From Melieria omissa (taxonomy: Eukaryota; Arthropoda; Insecta; Diptera; Ulidiidae): 64,000 nucleotides of DNA. The stretch is taken from positions 105,735,892 to 105,799,891 of the forward strand of contig OZ020267.1 in NCBI GenBank assembly GCA_963971225.1, read 5' to 3'. Shown piece after piece: positions 12,790 through 23,945 of this stretch; position 1 is the first letter of the stretch; every line of letters starts with the position of its first letter. Below the pieces are notes generated by a model that was not told the origin of the DNA, did no database searches, and saw nothing but the letters and a program-made list of their open reading frames with translations. The position numbers and the translations under genes were made by a program.

Positions 12790-14676
12790 GGCTGTAAAGA
12801 ACAGCTGCTAATAGACTCGGTTGTAATGGAGCAAGCTTATCAAAAGCAAAGAAATATATTTACAGCGTATATTGACTACAAAAAAGCTTATGATAGTGTA
12901 CCGCATTCATGGCTCCTAGAAGTGTTAAAAATCTATAAAATAGCACCAAATATCATAAATATCTTACGATATTTAGCAAATACTTGGGAAATAACACTCA
13001 ATTTAAGAACTAACAAGGGTCTTCTGAAGTCTTCGCCAATATGTATTAGAAGAGGCATCCTGCAAGGGGATAGCCTAAGTCCCTTATGGTTCTGTCTTGC
13101 GCTTAATCCGCTCTCCTCTCTTCTTAATGCAACTAAACTCGGGTTTAATGTGAAAAGTGCTGACTCTTACAAAATCACACACCTCCTTTATATGGATGAC
13201 ATAAAATTGTACGCAGGATCTGAACGTCACATAAATGAACTGCTTCAAATTACAGAAGATTTTTCCCGAGACATATGTATGTCATTTGGACTGGACAAAT
13301 GCAAACGGTTTAGTGTTGAAAGCGGAAAAGTTGTCCTGCGAGAGTTTCCGTTAGCAAGTAACGAAACTATAAATGCAATGGATGCCGATGATGCCTACAA
13401 ATATTTAGGCATCATGCAAACAAGGAGAATCCATCATAATACTATGATACGAAATGTTACGGACTCCTTCCTGCACAGAACCAAAGCTCTCTTAAAATCG
13501 TGCCTTAACGGGAAAAACTTGTTCAAAGCAATAAACACGTATGCTGTTCCGGTGCTAACATATACGTTCGGTATATTGAAATGGTCCGACACGGAATTGG
13601 AAAGCGTCAAGAGAGCGACGCGCACTTTGCTTACAAAGTATGGAGCACATCACCCAAAGTCAGCAATCGAGCGAATAAACCTACCCAGAAGCTTAGGAGG
13701 CCGTGGATTAATAGACATTCAGCATCTTTGCAAAAAGCAAATCTCTAGCTTGCGCCGATACTTTCTACAACAGGACACTGCATTACACATAGCGGTATGC
13801 AAAGCCGATGACAAATATACGCCACTTAACCTAAAAAATGAGACGCCCCAAGACGAAGCAACAGACATCATGCGCATTGACAAGTTATTGGAAGAATGGA
13901 AGATGAAATCGTTGCATGGCAAACATCCACATGCCTTAAGTCAAGCTGATATCGACGCCCCCGCCTCAAATCTGTGGCTCAAACAAGCGGGCATTTATGC
14001 GGAAACTGAAGGACTCATGCTTGCGATCCAGGACCAGGTTATTGCAACCAGAAATTACCTAAAATATATTGCACGCGCTGACATTAACAACGACAAATGC
14101 CGGAAATGCCAACAACAACCGGAAACGATACAACATATTACTGGAGCATGTGTAATGTTAGCGGCCACTGAATACTTGACGCGTCATAACAACGTTGCAA
14201 AAATTGTGCACCAAAGCCTTGCAATACGCACCAAGCTGCTAACAGAAGAACTACCATATTATAAATACACGCCCAGTGCAGTGCTAGAAAATGACGAGTT
14301 CAAGATTTACTGGGATCGCACAGTATTGACGGATAGGAGCGTTCCGCACAACAGACCAGATATTATCCTGCTCGAAAAGTTGACAAATAACGCACATCTT
14401 ATTGACATCGGAGTTCCCAACACACACAACCTACAGGACTGTATCGCGGAAAAAAGCAGGAAATATCAGCAACTGACCCAAGAACTGAAACAGATGTGGC
14501 AACTTGACAAAGTAGTGATTGTACCAATCATCATTTCATCGACAGGGGTAGTGCCCAAAACATTAATGACGACACTGGAGAGGCTTCAATTAGCGGATAA
14601 ATTTTTGACTATACAAAAATCAGTAATATTGTCAACAACGTCAATTGTTCGTTCGTTTTTAAGTATTGAAAGTTAA
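12790..14676 (+). CDS. Reverse transcriptase and restriction-like endonuclease, C-terminal part of R4/Dong-type ORF
   Basis: Encodes the enzyme that copies the element RNA into a nicked target site. The frame is open from 12790 (first codons GCKEQLL) with no start codon of its own; the first ATG is 12826, and residue numbers here count from it. Visible motifs: RT motif A YIDYKKAYDS (Asp 17), motif B GILQGDSLSP (77-86), and motif C YMDD (122-125). Next come the thumb, a Cys-Cys-His-Cys knuckle (C425, C428, H437, C442), and the endonuclease motif RPD (510-512) followed by Asp 527, then E542/K543. The order RT, CCHC, PD...D is that of restriction-like-endonuclease elements. About 628 of the usual ~1000 or more residues remain. 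There is no internal stop or frameshift, so the copy is young or was recently active. Assignment to R4/Dong rather than R2 is by sequence impression and single-ORF layout. Confidence 0.88.
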   Translation, partial: GCKEQLLIDSVVMEQAYQKQRNIFTAYIDYKKAYDSVPHSWLLEVLKIYKIAPNIINILRYLANTWEITLNLRTNKGLLKSSPICIRRGILQGDSLSPLWFCLALNPLSSLLNATKLGFNVKSADSYKITHLLYMDDIKLYAGSERHINELLQITEDFSRDICMSFGLDKCKRFSVESGKVVLREFPLASNETINAMDADDAYKYLGIMQTRRIHHNTMIRNVTDSFLHRTKALLKSCLNGKNLFKAINTYAVPVLTYTFGILKWSDTELESVKRATRTLLTKYGAHHPKSAIERINLPRSLGGRGLIDIQHLCKKQISSLRRYFLQQDTALHIAVCKADDKYTPLNLKNETPQDEATDIMRIDKLLEEWKMKSLHGKHPHALSQADIDAPASNLWLKQAGIYAETEGLMLAIQDQVIATRNYLKYIARADINNDKCRKCQQQPETIQHITGACVMLAATEYLTRHNNVAKIVHQSLAIRTKLLTEELPYYKYTPSAVLENDEFKIYWDRTVLTDRSVPHNRPDIILLEKLTNNAHLIDIGVPNTHNLQDCIAEKSRKYQQLTQELKQMWQLDKVVIVPIIISSTGVVPKTLMTTLERLQLADKFLTIQKSVILSTTSIVRSFLSIES

Positions 14677-14786
14677 ATTGTATGTATGCTTAAGAAAATA
14701 CCATGTACCTGCAATAGTTTTATGTATCTTGTTGTAAAACAACCGATATGTAATATTTAACCCTTAAGGAGTTCAATAAATCGTGA
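12790..14786 (+). mobile_element. 5'-truncated R4/Dong-clade non-LTR retrotransposon inside (AAAAT)n
   Basis: The element starts abruptly within the reverse-transcriptase coding region at 12790, directly after an AAAAT array. It ends with a ~110-bp 3' UTR running straight into another AAAAT array at about 14787. Truncation at the 5' end is usual for target-primed reverse transcription. The same microsatellite on both sides shows that it inserted into the repeat. Some R4/Dong relatives are known to use simple-repeat targets (Dong in TAA repeats), which fits. Confidence 0.85.
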
Positions 14787-15109
14787 AAATAAAATAAAAT
14801 AAAATAAAATAAAATAAAATAAAATAAAATAAAATAAAATAAAATAAAATAAAATAAAATAAAATAAAATAAAATAAAATAAAATAAAATAAAATACAAT
14901 AAAATAAAATAAAATAAAATAAAATAAAATAAAATAAAATAAAATAAAATAAAATAAAATAAAATAAAATAAAATAAAATAAAATAAAATAAAATAAAAT
15001 AAAATAAAATAAAATAAAATAAAATAAAATAAAATAAAATAAAATAAAATAAAATAAAATAAAATAAAATAAAATAAAAGGAAATAAAATAAAATGAAAT
15101 AAAATAAAA
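14787..15109. repeat. (AAAAT)n pentanucleotide microsatellite, 3' of the retrotransposon
   Basis: About 320 bp of AAAAT repeats with rare substitutions. It continues the array seen at 12603-12789 on the other side of the element. Reading frames on the minus strand through it are repeat artefacts. Confidence 0.95.
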
Positions 15110-16269
15110 CCAAGTCATCAGTTAAATAAAAAAATTAGTATTTTCTGCTTTTGAAAAGTAAAGAAAAATATTCATGTGAATTGAGCTTATTCAACCATTT
15201 TCGCAACGCCCACCAATTGAACATTTTTTGATCATATTTATAGAATGTAATTTACCCCGTTAAGCACTTTAAGGGCATTTAATTAAAACTCTTAATGCCA
15301 ATTTAAACTTTATTTGTAATAATCGTATAAAAATTTTAAAATAAATGTACAGCTTTCAACACAGCCAACAAAACGATTGAACGCTTACGAGCATCAGCGC
15401 GCTTGTTAAATGTAAATCACAACATTAAAGAACATCAGCACGCATTAAAGACATCAATCACATTGTAATTCATGTAATCGGCCAATGTGATAAACACACA
15501 ACACGCGGCCATTGCATAAATCCTTTCGCTGACCCGATCATTTTTCAGCTCGTTGCGTCGCTGACTATGCGCAGACATTTCAACAAATATAAATCATTTG
15601 ATGGCACAATTTAAAATACTTATTGCTGTCCCATTGTGTTGGCTGACAAACGCATAAAACTCTTATCAAAAAATCAAAATGCCAATAAATCAAAAACGCT
15701 TTCGCTTTCGTGTTAATTTATGCAATCGCCAATTAATTTACCCTTTGCATTCTTTAGCATAACAGCCGCATACAAATTAGCGAATTAGCGCAAATGTTGT
15801 GGCGCGTAGTTGTGCTGCAAGGTGCGAGCGAGCGCCCAAAAGTATGCATTGTTAAATGATATGCAAATTTGCGTGCGCGCTACGTAATGAGCTACGGTCG
15901 TCGCAGTTGTGTTGGGCGACCAGGTGGCGCAAGTAACGTGTTGGAGACGTGAAAGCAAAGGGCAGGGAACAGGGCGTATGGAAGAAGTAGTAGGAGAAGC
16001 TGAAAACTATTGACTAAACAGCTGAGTTGATTTGGGTAGGGCGCGTTGTTTTGCTATTGAGGAAAGCACCGTCAAATTGTTGGTTTGTTGAATTTTAGTT
16101 GTATACTTCATTAACCGATGAAGAGCGGAAAGGGCGGGAGGGATTGAGTGGAGTTTTGTGTTTGTTGTTTACATTTAGGCGCAATTAATAAACTTGCCTA
16201 ATTGCACAACTTGATTGTTTGCTTAAATAACACAACTGCAGATGTTGTACAAATAACTACTACTGAAAT

Positions 16270-16300
<31 letters not shown>

Positions 16301-16590
16301 CAATAGAAAATAACACAAAACTATTGTAAATTGTTAAGTGTTGAAACTTTATGCAAATTTCGTGTAATTTTGTGGAATTTAAAAGTCATTATATGGAGGG
16401 TGAGAAAGTACAATTGATGGCAAAGTAAGCAACAGTACGAAAAGTTATAAAAAATGTAATTAAATTAAATAAAATCATTTTTATTTCAAATTCAATAATA
16501 ATTAATTTAAGTTTGATAATTTTTCAGCATTTTGGAGCTAAACTTGTGTGGAATAACTTATATACTGGATCACCTAATATTTTACTAAGT
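15110..16590. other. Non-coding stretch
   Basis: No gene is seen. There is an (AAC)n run at about 16268-16300 and mixed AT-rich sequence. The GGGCGTATGG at 15972-15981 is only a partial match to the dispersed core motif. Confidence 0.55.
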
Positions 16591-16603
16591 GTCTCAAACG
16601 TTG
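16591..16603. repeat. 5' target-site duplication of RTE element
   Basis: GTCTCAAACGTTG, identical to 19824-19836. Confidence 0.88.
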
Positions 16604-16841
16604 GAAGGAAGGGAGCGGACATACAAGGTAAAGTCTCTGATTGCGTTCAACCTGGCGAACGCCAGAACGATCCTTGTCCCTGTCCAATCCAAGCTGATGC
16701 ACAGCCTCCGCGCGGCCCTTCTGGATAGCTATTTGGCATCCGCTGAATAGTGAACTAATGTGTGCAGCGAGTCCAATCCCCAGGACTTAAAATTTGGGTT
16801 GTGTGCAGGGTTTGGTGCCCGCCACGGAAAATCATCTACCA

Positions 16842-19794
16842 ATGAAAGCCAAAAAGCAAGCCTCGGAAGGAACCCACAATGTTGACGACCACAGCAAACG
16901 ATTCAAGGACCATGATTTGAGGATATGCACCTGGATCCTCTATCCAACTGGCGGAAGCCCTCACGAAATGTAAGGCTGACATCACCGCCATCCAGGAAAT
17001 GCGATGGACAGGACAAGGTTGCTCCAAGCGAGCAGACTGCGATATCTACTACAGCTGCCATGCGGAGAAGCGCGAATTTGGCTGCGGATTTGTGGTCAGC
17101 AAGAGACTTCGCCACCACGTCTCTCGGTTTACTCCGGTGAACGAATGGCTGGCTTCGATCCGCATCAAAGCTAAATACTTTAGCATCAGCCTAATTTGCG
17201 CGCACGCCCCGACGGAAGAGGAGGACGATGCGACCAAGGATGCCTTCTATGCGAAGCTCGAGGATGTCTACGACAGGTGCCCGGCCCACGACGTCAAAAT
17301 TGTCCTCGGGGACTTCAACGCAAAGGTCGGGCGAGAAGGCATCTTTGGCCCCACAGTCGGGCAGTTCAGCCTCCATGGGACCACTTCGAACAACGGTCTG
17401 AGGCTGATCGATTTCGCCGCGGCACGAAACATGGTAGTTAGTAGCACCAGATTCCAGCACCTCGATATCCACAAGGCCACCTGGTTATCCCCCGATCAAT
17501 CCACCCGCAACCAGATTGATCACATTGTGATTGATGGAAGGCATGCTTCTAGCATTCTAGATGTGCGCACGTTCCGAGGACCCAACATCGACTCGGACCA
17601 CTACCTTGTTGCAGCCAAGGTACGCATGCGTCTTTGCGCAGCGAAGACCGCACAACCTAGTTTGCGAAGAAAGCTGGACATCAATAAGCTGCGATCACAA
17701 GGGGTAGCCGAAGTCTACTCCGCTCAACTCTCCAACCAGCTCGGTCGCTCCCCCTCTCCACCTGATGACATCGGCGGATTATGGGCTCACTTATCCCACT
17801 CTATGCGCGCCGCCGCAGAAAATGTCCTTGGTTTTCGACGCCCACCACCAAAAAACCAATGGTACGATGAAGAGTGTCGCGCAGCCACTGCAGTGAAGAA
17901 TGCTGCATACAAGAAGACCCTGCAGTCGGCCGCCACGCGAGCCATGACAGAAAAATACCGGGAGGAGAGGAAGAAAGAGAGGTGCCTTTTTAGACGCAAG
18001 AAAAGGGAGCAAGAAAGGCGCGAGCGTGAAGAAATCGAGGAGTGCAGGAGCAGGAATGACGCCCGAAAATTCTTCCAAAAAGTTAAGCGTCTTACGGAAG
18101 GATTTAAGCCTGGGGCATCTTCTTGCAGAGACGGGGATCTGGTTACAGATGCGCAGGGTGTGCTGAGGTTGTGGAAGGAGCACTTCACCAAGCTGCTCGC
18201 AGGCGACGAAAGGAACAATACCGCCAGTGGTGAAGATGTCCAGATGGCACCAATCGACGACGACGGTGTGGATGTGCCACCGCCCAGCCATGACGAGGTC
18301 CGGGTCGCTATCCAGCGACTCAAGAACAACAAAGCTGCAGGGCCGGATGGGCTACCAGCTGAATTGTTCAAGGCCGGCGGCGGTGAGCTGATTGGGTGCA
18401 TGCATCAGCTCATTTGCAAAATATGGCTGGAGGAACGAATGCCCAACGATTGGAACCTCAGTGCCCTTTGTCCTGTGCTGAAGAAAGGCGACCCAACAAT
18501 ATGCGCCAACTACAGGGGTATCAGCCTACTTCCCATTGCATACAAGGTCCTGACGAGCTTATTATGTGAAAGACTAAAACCACTCGCCAAGGCGCTGATT
18601 GGACCTTATCAGTGCGGCTTTAGACCTGGTAAGTCCACCATCGACCAGATATTCACTCTACGCCAAATCCTGGAGAAGACCCATGAGAACCAAATCGATA
18701 CACACCATCTCTTCATCGATTGCAAGGCAGCATTCGATAGCCCGATAAGGGATCGCCTATATGCCGCATTGTCTGAACTTGGTATCCCTGCAAAGCTCGT
18801 TAGACTTTGCAGAGCGACGTTGAGCAATACGCGCAGCTCCGTCAAGGTTGGAAGTGACCTCTCCGACCCCTTTGATACCGTTCGAGGTTTCAGACAGGGC
18901 GATCCTTTGTCCTGCGACCTCTTCAACTTCACCATGGAGAGTGTGCTGCGCAAGGCCGGTGTACATCGTAATGGCACAATTTTCAACAAAAGTGTCCAGC
19001 TCCTTGCCTACGCTGATGATATTGATGTCATCGGACGTAACAAGCGAGATGTCACCGCTGCCTTTGAGGCTATCGAAAGAGAATCTGCCAAAATGTGTCT
19101 GGTGGTAAATGAGGGCAAGACGAAGTATATGCTGTCTACACGCAGGGACTCGCAGCGGCTAGGGTCTCACGTCGAGGCCGACAGGTATGCTTTTGAAGTT
19201 GTCAAGGAATTCGTCTACCTTGGCACCGCCATCAACAGCAGCAATGATGTCAGTCTGGAGATAAAGCGAAGGATAACTCTTGCCAACAGGTGCTACTACG
19301 GTCTCGGTAGGCAATTGAGAAGTAGAGACCTCTCTCGACCGACAAAACTTTCACTCTATAGGACGCTTATCTTGCCCGTGCTCCTCTATGGCGCTGAAGC
19401 ATGGACAATGACACGAAACGACATAGCGGGCCTTGGAGTGTTCGAGAGGAAGGTGCTTCGCAAAATCTTCGGCCCTGTTGGGGTTGGTGACGATTATCGC
19501 ATACGAACCAATAACGAGCTGTATGAGCTGTATAAGGACATGGACGTAGCGCAGCGAATTAACATCCAGCGGCTACGCTGGCTCGGTCATGTCTGCCGCA
19601 TGGACGACAAAGCTCCGGCGAAAAAGGTATTCGATGCGACGGTTGGAGGTCGACGGCGAAGAAGGAGGCCGTGTCTCCGGTGGAAGGACCAAGTGGAAGA
19701 GGCCCTGGTATCTCTTGGTGTGACCAACTGGAGAAGACGTGCGCGAAGCAGAGGCGCCTGGAGAGAAGTTTTGCGGCAGGCCGTAACCCGATAA
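16842..19794 (+). pseudogene. RTE polyprotein: APE-type endonuclease plus reverse transcriptase, frameshifted near the N-terminus
   Basis: The protein nicks target DNA and reverse-transcribes the element RNA. Translation from ATG 16842 gives a basic leader and then LRICTW, but the next residues of the WNVR endonuclease motif are missing. The frame ends near 16960. The rest continues in another frame, open from 16921 with first Met at 16999, for 931 residues to 19794. Numbering from that Met, endonuclease motifs are GDFN (104-107), QIDHI (172-176) and SDH (199-201). RT motifs are FIDCKAAFDS (Asp 574), RGFRQGDPLS and YADD (671-674). A C-terminal basic region ends WRRRARSRG. RT catalytic residues are intact. 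Loss of the endonuclease Asn motif and the frameshift make this copy inactive as it stands. Confidence 0.9.
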
Positions 19795-19823
19795 CGGGTT
19801 GTTATGGCCAGTTAAGTAAGTAA

Positions 19824-19836
19824 GTCTCAAACGTTG
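19824..19836. repeat. 3' target-site duplication of RTE element
   Basis: GTCTCAAACGTTG, directly after the TAAGTAAGTAA tail. Confidence 0.88.
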
Positions 19837-22800
19837 ATCCTTATGGCGCTGAACAATCAGGCTAGCAAAATGATCCTTAACGCACTATTCTTTAAGCAAC
19901 AAAAAGCAAGAACTGTTAGACCTGTAACTATAGTGAACATTTTTTAGAATTTAAAGCACTGAATCACCTTCTTGACTACCAGGTGTCTAATACTAATGTG
20001 GCTTCTTATGGCATTTAAGTACCAGACGATCATTAAGCGGAGGTAGGAGTCAACACAGCTTCTCTAGCCTATTATCCCAGAGGTCAAGGATTCAACTCCT
20101 ACCTGGTGCATAGTACTGGTGCCCTCTAAATATTTCCCAGTTCAAAATTCCGACTCTAAGATGATCCTTTCCCACTCTCTCCCAAGCACTGTGCGGCTGT
20201 AAAAAAAACAAATATACAGCCACACGGTGGACCAGAGACGCCTGTAAGAAGAAGGAGGGAATTATCTGATCATAGCGAAGTCACCAACCATCCTGTTGTC
20301 ACCTACTTTACACATCAGATGGCGCTAGGAACTGTAGCGTCTTATAGGCGGTAGATAGCAGCCCTACCACTTAGGACTACCTGCTGAAGGCCAATCACCA
20401 CGATTAACATAACCAACACAAGATCCTCAGAGACCCTTTACTCCCAAGAGGAGTGAACAAGGAAAAAAGGAGTAGACACTGAATTTTAAACTGACTCTGC
20501 AGTAAATTTATAAACTCAAAACATGTGCCTGTGAAAACAAGGATGCAGGGATGCAAAGGTTAAATGATATAAATGCTATGGGTTGAAGAACATTTGAGTA
20601 GGAGGATCAGTTCCAAATTTTCATTTTTTCCATTTTTTCTTAGCCAGTAGTGTCTAAAGACACACTTAGGCCACAAAAAGTGTTCCGTTGTGATATCACA
20701 AGGAGAATCTGATCTGATCTGCCAGAAATCATTGTTGAAAACCACTGCCCACCCGGCCATAGTTAAGCAAGTTGGTGTTCCATCTTTTCACTTTCATCAA
20801 TCAGTGTTGAAAACCAGTGTTGAAAACCACTGCAGCTTAAATTGTTCATGGCATTAATATATAATCTCTGGAATACCAACTTGTTTAACTAATCTCTACC
20901 CATAGTTAACTAAGTTGGTGTTCCATCCTTTCACCTTTTTTAATTAGAAACGTTCTCTTCAAGTTTCTATTCTCCTTTAACACTTCTGTACATCTACAAC
21001 TAAAGAAATGCTCAGGTATGATGTTTCTGTATAATGATTCCTTGAGTGTTGATCTTAGAAAAATTCCACTCAGTAATTATTAAATTTCTACCTGTAAAGA
21101 CGATTTTGACTAACGCTATTCCAGTCTCTGATTTACAGCAGCAATTATGCCTGTAAATCAGAAGGACGGATTATTGAAGGCTTTTCTTACTACTTTGAAA
21201 ATTTTTTGGCCTTGTAAGCATTTGTATGAAAATGTATTGCAAGCTTACTTTCTTACTGAATGATAATTTCTGCCTTTTTCTTTTCATACCCATAGCTACA
21301 TACATCGGCATTCATATATAAGTACCAGTTTATAACTACATTTATTATGTACCTAAAATCCATTTCCATATTTATTTAGATGCTTTGCGTTGACATGGTT
21401 TCTTTTATGCGCTGCCTTTCGATTTTCTTTGAAATCAAACGATATCAACACAGCGCTCATCGATGAATTTGCGCTTCTCTGCACAGCGACAAACGACGTT
21501 ATGCAAATGCGCACATGAATACCTGGTAAGGTTATACTCATACATACATGCATACGTGTATGTAAGTACAGCTATGTGTATGTCGCTACAAAAATGCTAA
21601 AAAGTATAAAAGTAAGAGCAAACGACTGCAAAATGTGATAGATGACACGCGACAGTCGGTTTGCCATGCTCAACTAACACAAACGCGTGCGCACACACAC
21701 ACACTTATGCTTGTCACATTTACATACAACCACACATAGGTGTGTGTGTTATTTGCCTTTGTGCCATTTGCGATTGCTGGCGATTTCATTGCAATTTAAA
21801 GTGCACTCTCGCTGCTGCGCTAAACGCTTTTAACGGCAGCGCAGAAAATTTGCACCCTAAACGTTTGTCAGCGCATGTTGCGTGCTGATTTTGATTTCAT
21901 TTCATACAAATTCTTTTTTTAATTTTATTTTCAGCTGTCATCATTTTTGTCATTTGATAAAATCGGTAAGTATGCGCACACAAAAAAATGTAAATCGATG
22001 CAGCCACAGTGAAAGCTAAGCGGTGCAAAGGGAAGTGCGAAAAATCAGGTCATGCATAAATGTCAGAAACGCCAACAGAATTGTCGTCAATATGCATCAA
22101 CCAACAGTGTAGCAATATTTTCACGGTTTTTTGTATGTAGGCACTGGCAGGCTGTACTTTGTCGCTACGCCCTAAAGTAGGCTACAAAGCCCGGAAATGT
22201 AATGGTATAGGTATATGAAAAATTTCAAATAAAAATATTTCAACTTATACATACTTGATGTGCTTAATGAGCCTTGAGCAGATGTATTATGTATGAAAAA
22301 AATTAAAAAATTAAATGTTCATTTAAATTTTTATATTTATTGAAATTTCTTTGGTGCAGCGCCATACAAATTGAAGCTTGACCAACCCTTGAGCCGAACA
22401 ATCGAGCCTCGTTTTAAAGCAGCACATTTTTATTTTTTCATATTTTTTTTCACACACGTAAACACTTTTATGGCCCAACTGTGTAAATATTTTTTAATAA
22501 TTTACCATATGTAATTATTTGGTAATTAATATTGCAGTCATGCATGTAAAGTTTGCAGCTTGTTGTCAGTGCTTCACTCACACAGTATTTATTTGAAATT
22601 GCTCTCGGATTGTGCGATTTTTACGCTCATTTTATTACATATACATATATGTATGTATGACAAGAACAACTTGTAATTATATATAAGCATATTAATATAT
22701 ATCAACAATAAGTGTGACTACTTTATGCTCAATGGGACGTGGATAAAACTCATTACTAGGCATGAAAATTTAAGAAAATCATTGATACAAATTTATATAA

Positions 22801-22860
22801 CAGAATTCGCTTTTGAAAGCCAGTTACTACTTGTTCCAATGCTATAAAATCAGGCTAAAA
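19837..22860. other. Non-coding stretch with minor repeats
   Basis: No gene is seen. A SINE-like segment is at about 20045-20220 (listed separately). Between 20755 and 20935 the phrase AAGTTGGTGTTCCATC occurs twice (about 20769 and 20911), with an inverted partial copy (GGAATACCAACTTG) between, so this may be the remains of a small inverted-repeat element. CA/TG microsatellites lie at about 21692-21705 and 21740-21752. Confidence 0.5.
20045..20220 (+). repeat. Possible tRNA-derived SINE, family 2 (copy 1)
   Basis: A B-box-like AGGATTCAACTCC is preceded by ACAGCTT and CCCAGAGGTCA. These align with the segment at 32345, which has a better B box (GGGTTCGAATCC). The shared stretch continues 3' with CTCTAAATATTTCCC-like sequence. 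Borders are approximate and there is no visible target duplication. Confidence 0.35.
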
Positions 22861-22864
22861 GATG

Positions 22865-23945
22865 GTAGGTAGCGAGTTGAAATCGGCTGCCTTCAGTCGG
22901 GATAGACAAGAAAGTTAGATCAAGTTGGGTTACAGTGATCTGATCACCGTCCTTTGCCACAGTAGACACCAAAAGCACAGATGAGCCCATTGTTGCCACA
23001 AGAAGATTGTTGGGATAACAAAAACATTATGTATATATCCTCACTATATAAATAGCTTGATCCTTGGAATCATATGTTTGAAATTCATGTGTTTGAAATT
23101 TGAATTGAAATATTTTGTCATTCCCTTAATAAACTTTTTCCTGAGCATATCACAGTTTGGTTTCTCTCTTCACTGCAATCAATATCCAACCATGATAACC
23201 ATGTGTCAGTAGTGTTGGTCATTCGTGGGCCCATGAAACCCATTTTATTCGTGAATAAATGCTTGAAATACTCTTAAAAGGGATTGTCTGAGTTCATCCT
23301 GGGTTGTCAATAAATGGTGAGTCCAGAACTTTCCATCTCTATCTAGAGAGAGCCAGACAGAAGCCAAGAAGAAGTATCAAGCCTGGTCTAAGAAGATAGA
23401 AAAGTGAAAGCGGCTGCTTTCAGTGGGAATAGACATGAAGATTAGGTATAGTAAAATTCTAGACGGCTCTTTGGACACGATGCTCGCCGCAGTACATAAA
23501 TGGTCCCATTATGATGCCACCACTAGGTAGCTGTAGGCTATACGGGAGCCTTTGATTAGGCCACTTTGGTTCGTAAATGAATCTTTCAAATACTCTTTAA
23601 AAGGCTGATCTGAGTTTATCCAAGTTTTCAACAAATAGCGGCTCAATAATTTTCAACTTCCACCTGGAGAAAGCTGGACAGAGACCGAAAATATTTAACG
23701 AGGTCTTCTTAAACCAATATAGACATAAAGCTTACCTTTTAAATAGGTTTCAGTGGACTCTCTGGGCACGGGTCCTTGCCGCAGTATACACCAAGGACCA
23801 AGGACACAGATGGAAGCATTGTGATACCACAAGAAGCTAGCCATCTGTTAATACTTTGAATCATTCGATAGTCTGATTAAGCCAGTTTGATTTGTAAATG
23901 AATTCTTAGAAGAATATACAGTTGGTTGATCTGAGAAGAAGAAAT
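22865..23945. repeat. Diverged tandem array, ~290-bp unit
   Basis: Three related units are marked by CGGCTGCTTTCAGT-like sequence and a following ATAGACATGAAG phrase (about 22901, 23429 and 23717). Each continues with a GCCGCAGTA(CA)...CACAAGAAG or CCACTAGGTAG block and later GTAAATGAAT...TGATCTGAG. The first unit is about 220 bp longer than the second, probably because of inserted sequence. Copies are well diverged. No coding potential. Confidence 0.6.

Larger units (their letters stand above)
16591..19836 (+). mobile_element. Nearly full-length RTE-clade non-LTR retrotransposon with target duplications
   Basis: The 13-bp direct repeat GTCTCAAACGTTG lies at 16591-16603 and 19824-19836 and bounds a ~3.2-kb element. 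The 3' end is a short TAAGTAAG-type tail rather than poly(A), as is typical of RTE elements. A ~240-bp leader precedes the reading frame. Presence of both borders with an exact duplication shows a near-complete insertion, but the coding frame is damaged near its start. Confidence 0.9.

Noticed and set aside
14720..15118. Minus-strand frames of 118-132 residues
   Set aside because: The same pentanucleotide-repeat artefact on the opposite strand.
15971..15982. Further copy of the core motif (GGGCGTATGG)
   Set aside because: Only 9-10 bases match and the GAGT extension is missing, so it is not counted.
17787..18401. Minus-strand frames of up to 204 residues inside the RTE element
   Set aside because: Antisense shadows of the RTE polyprotein frame; no domain of their own.
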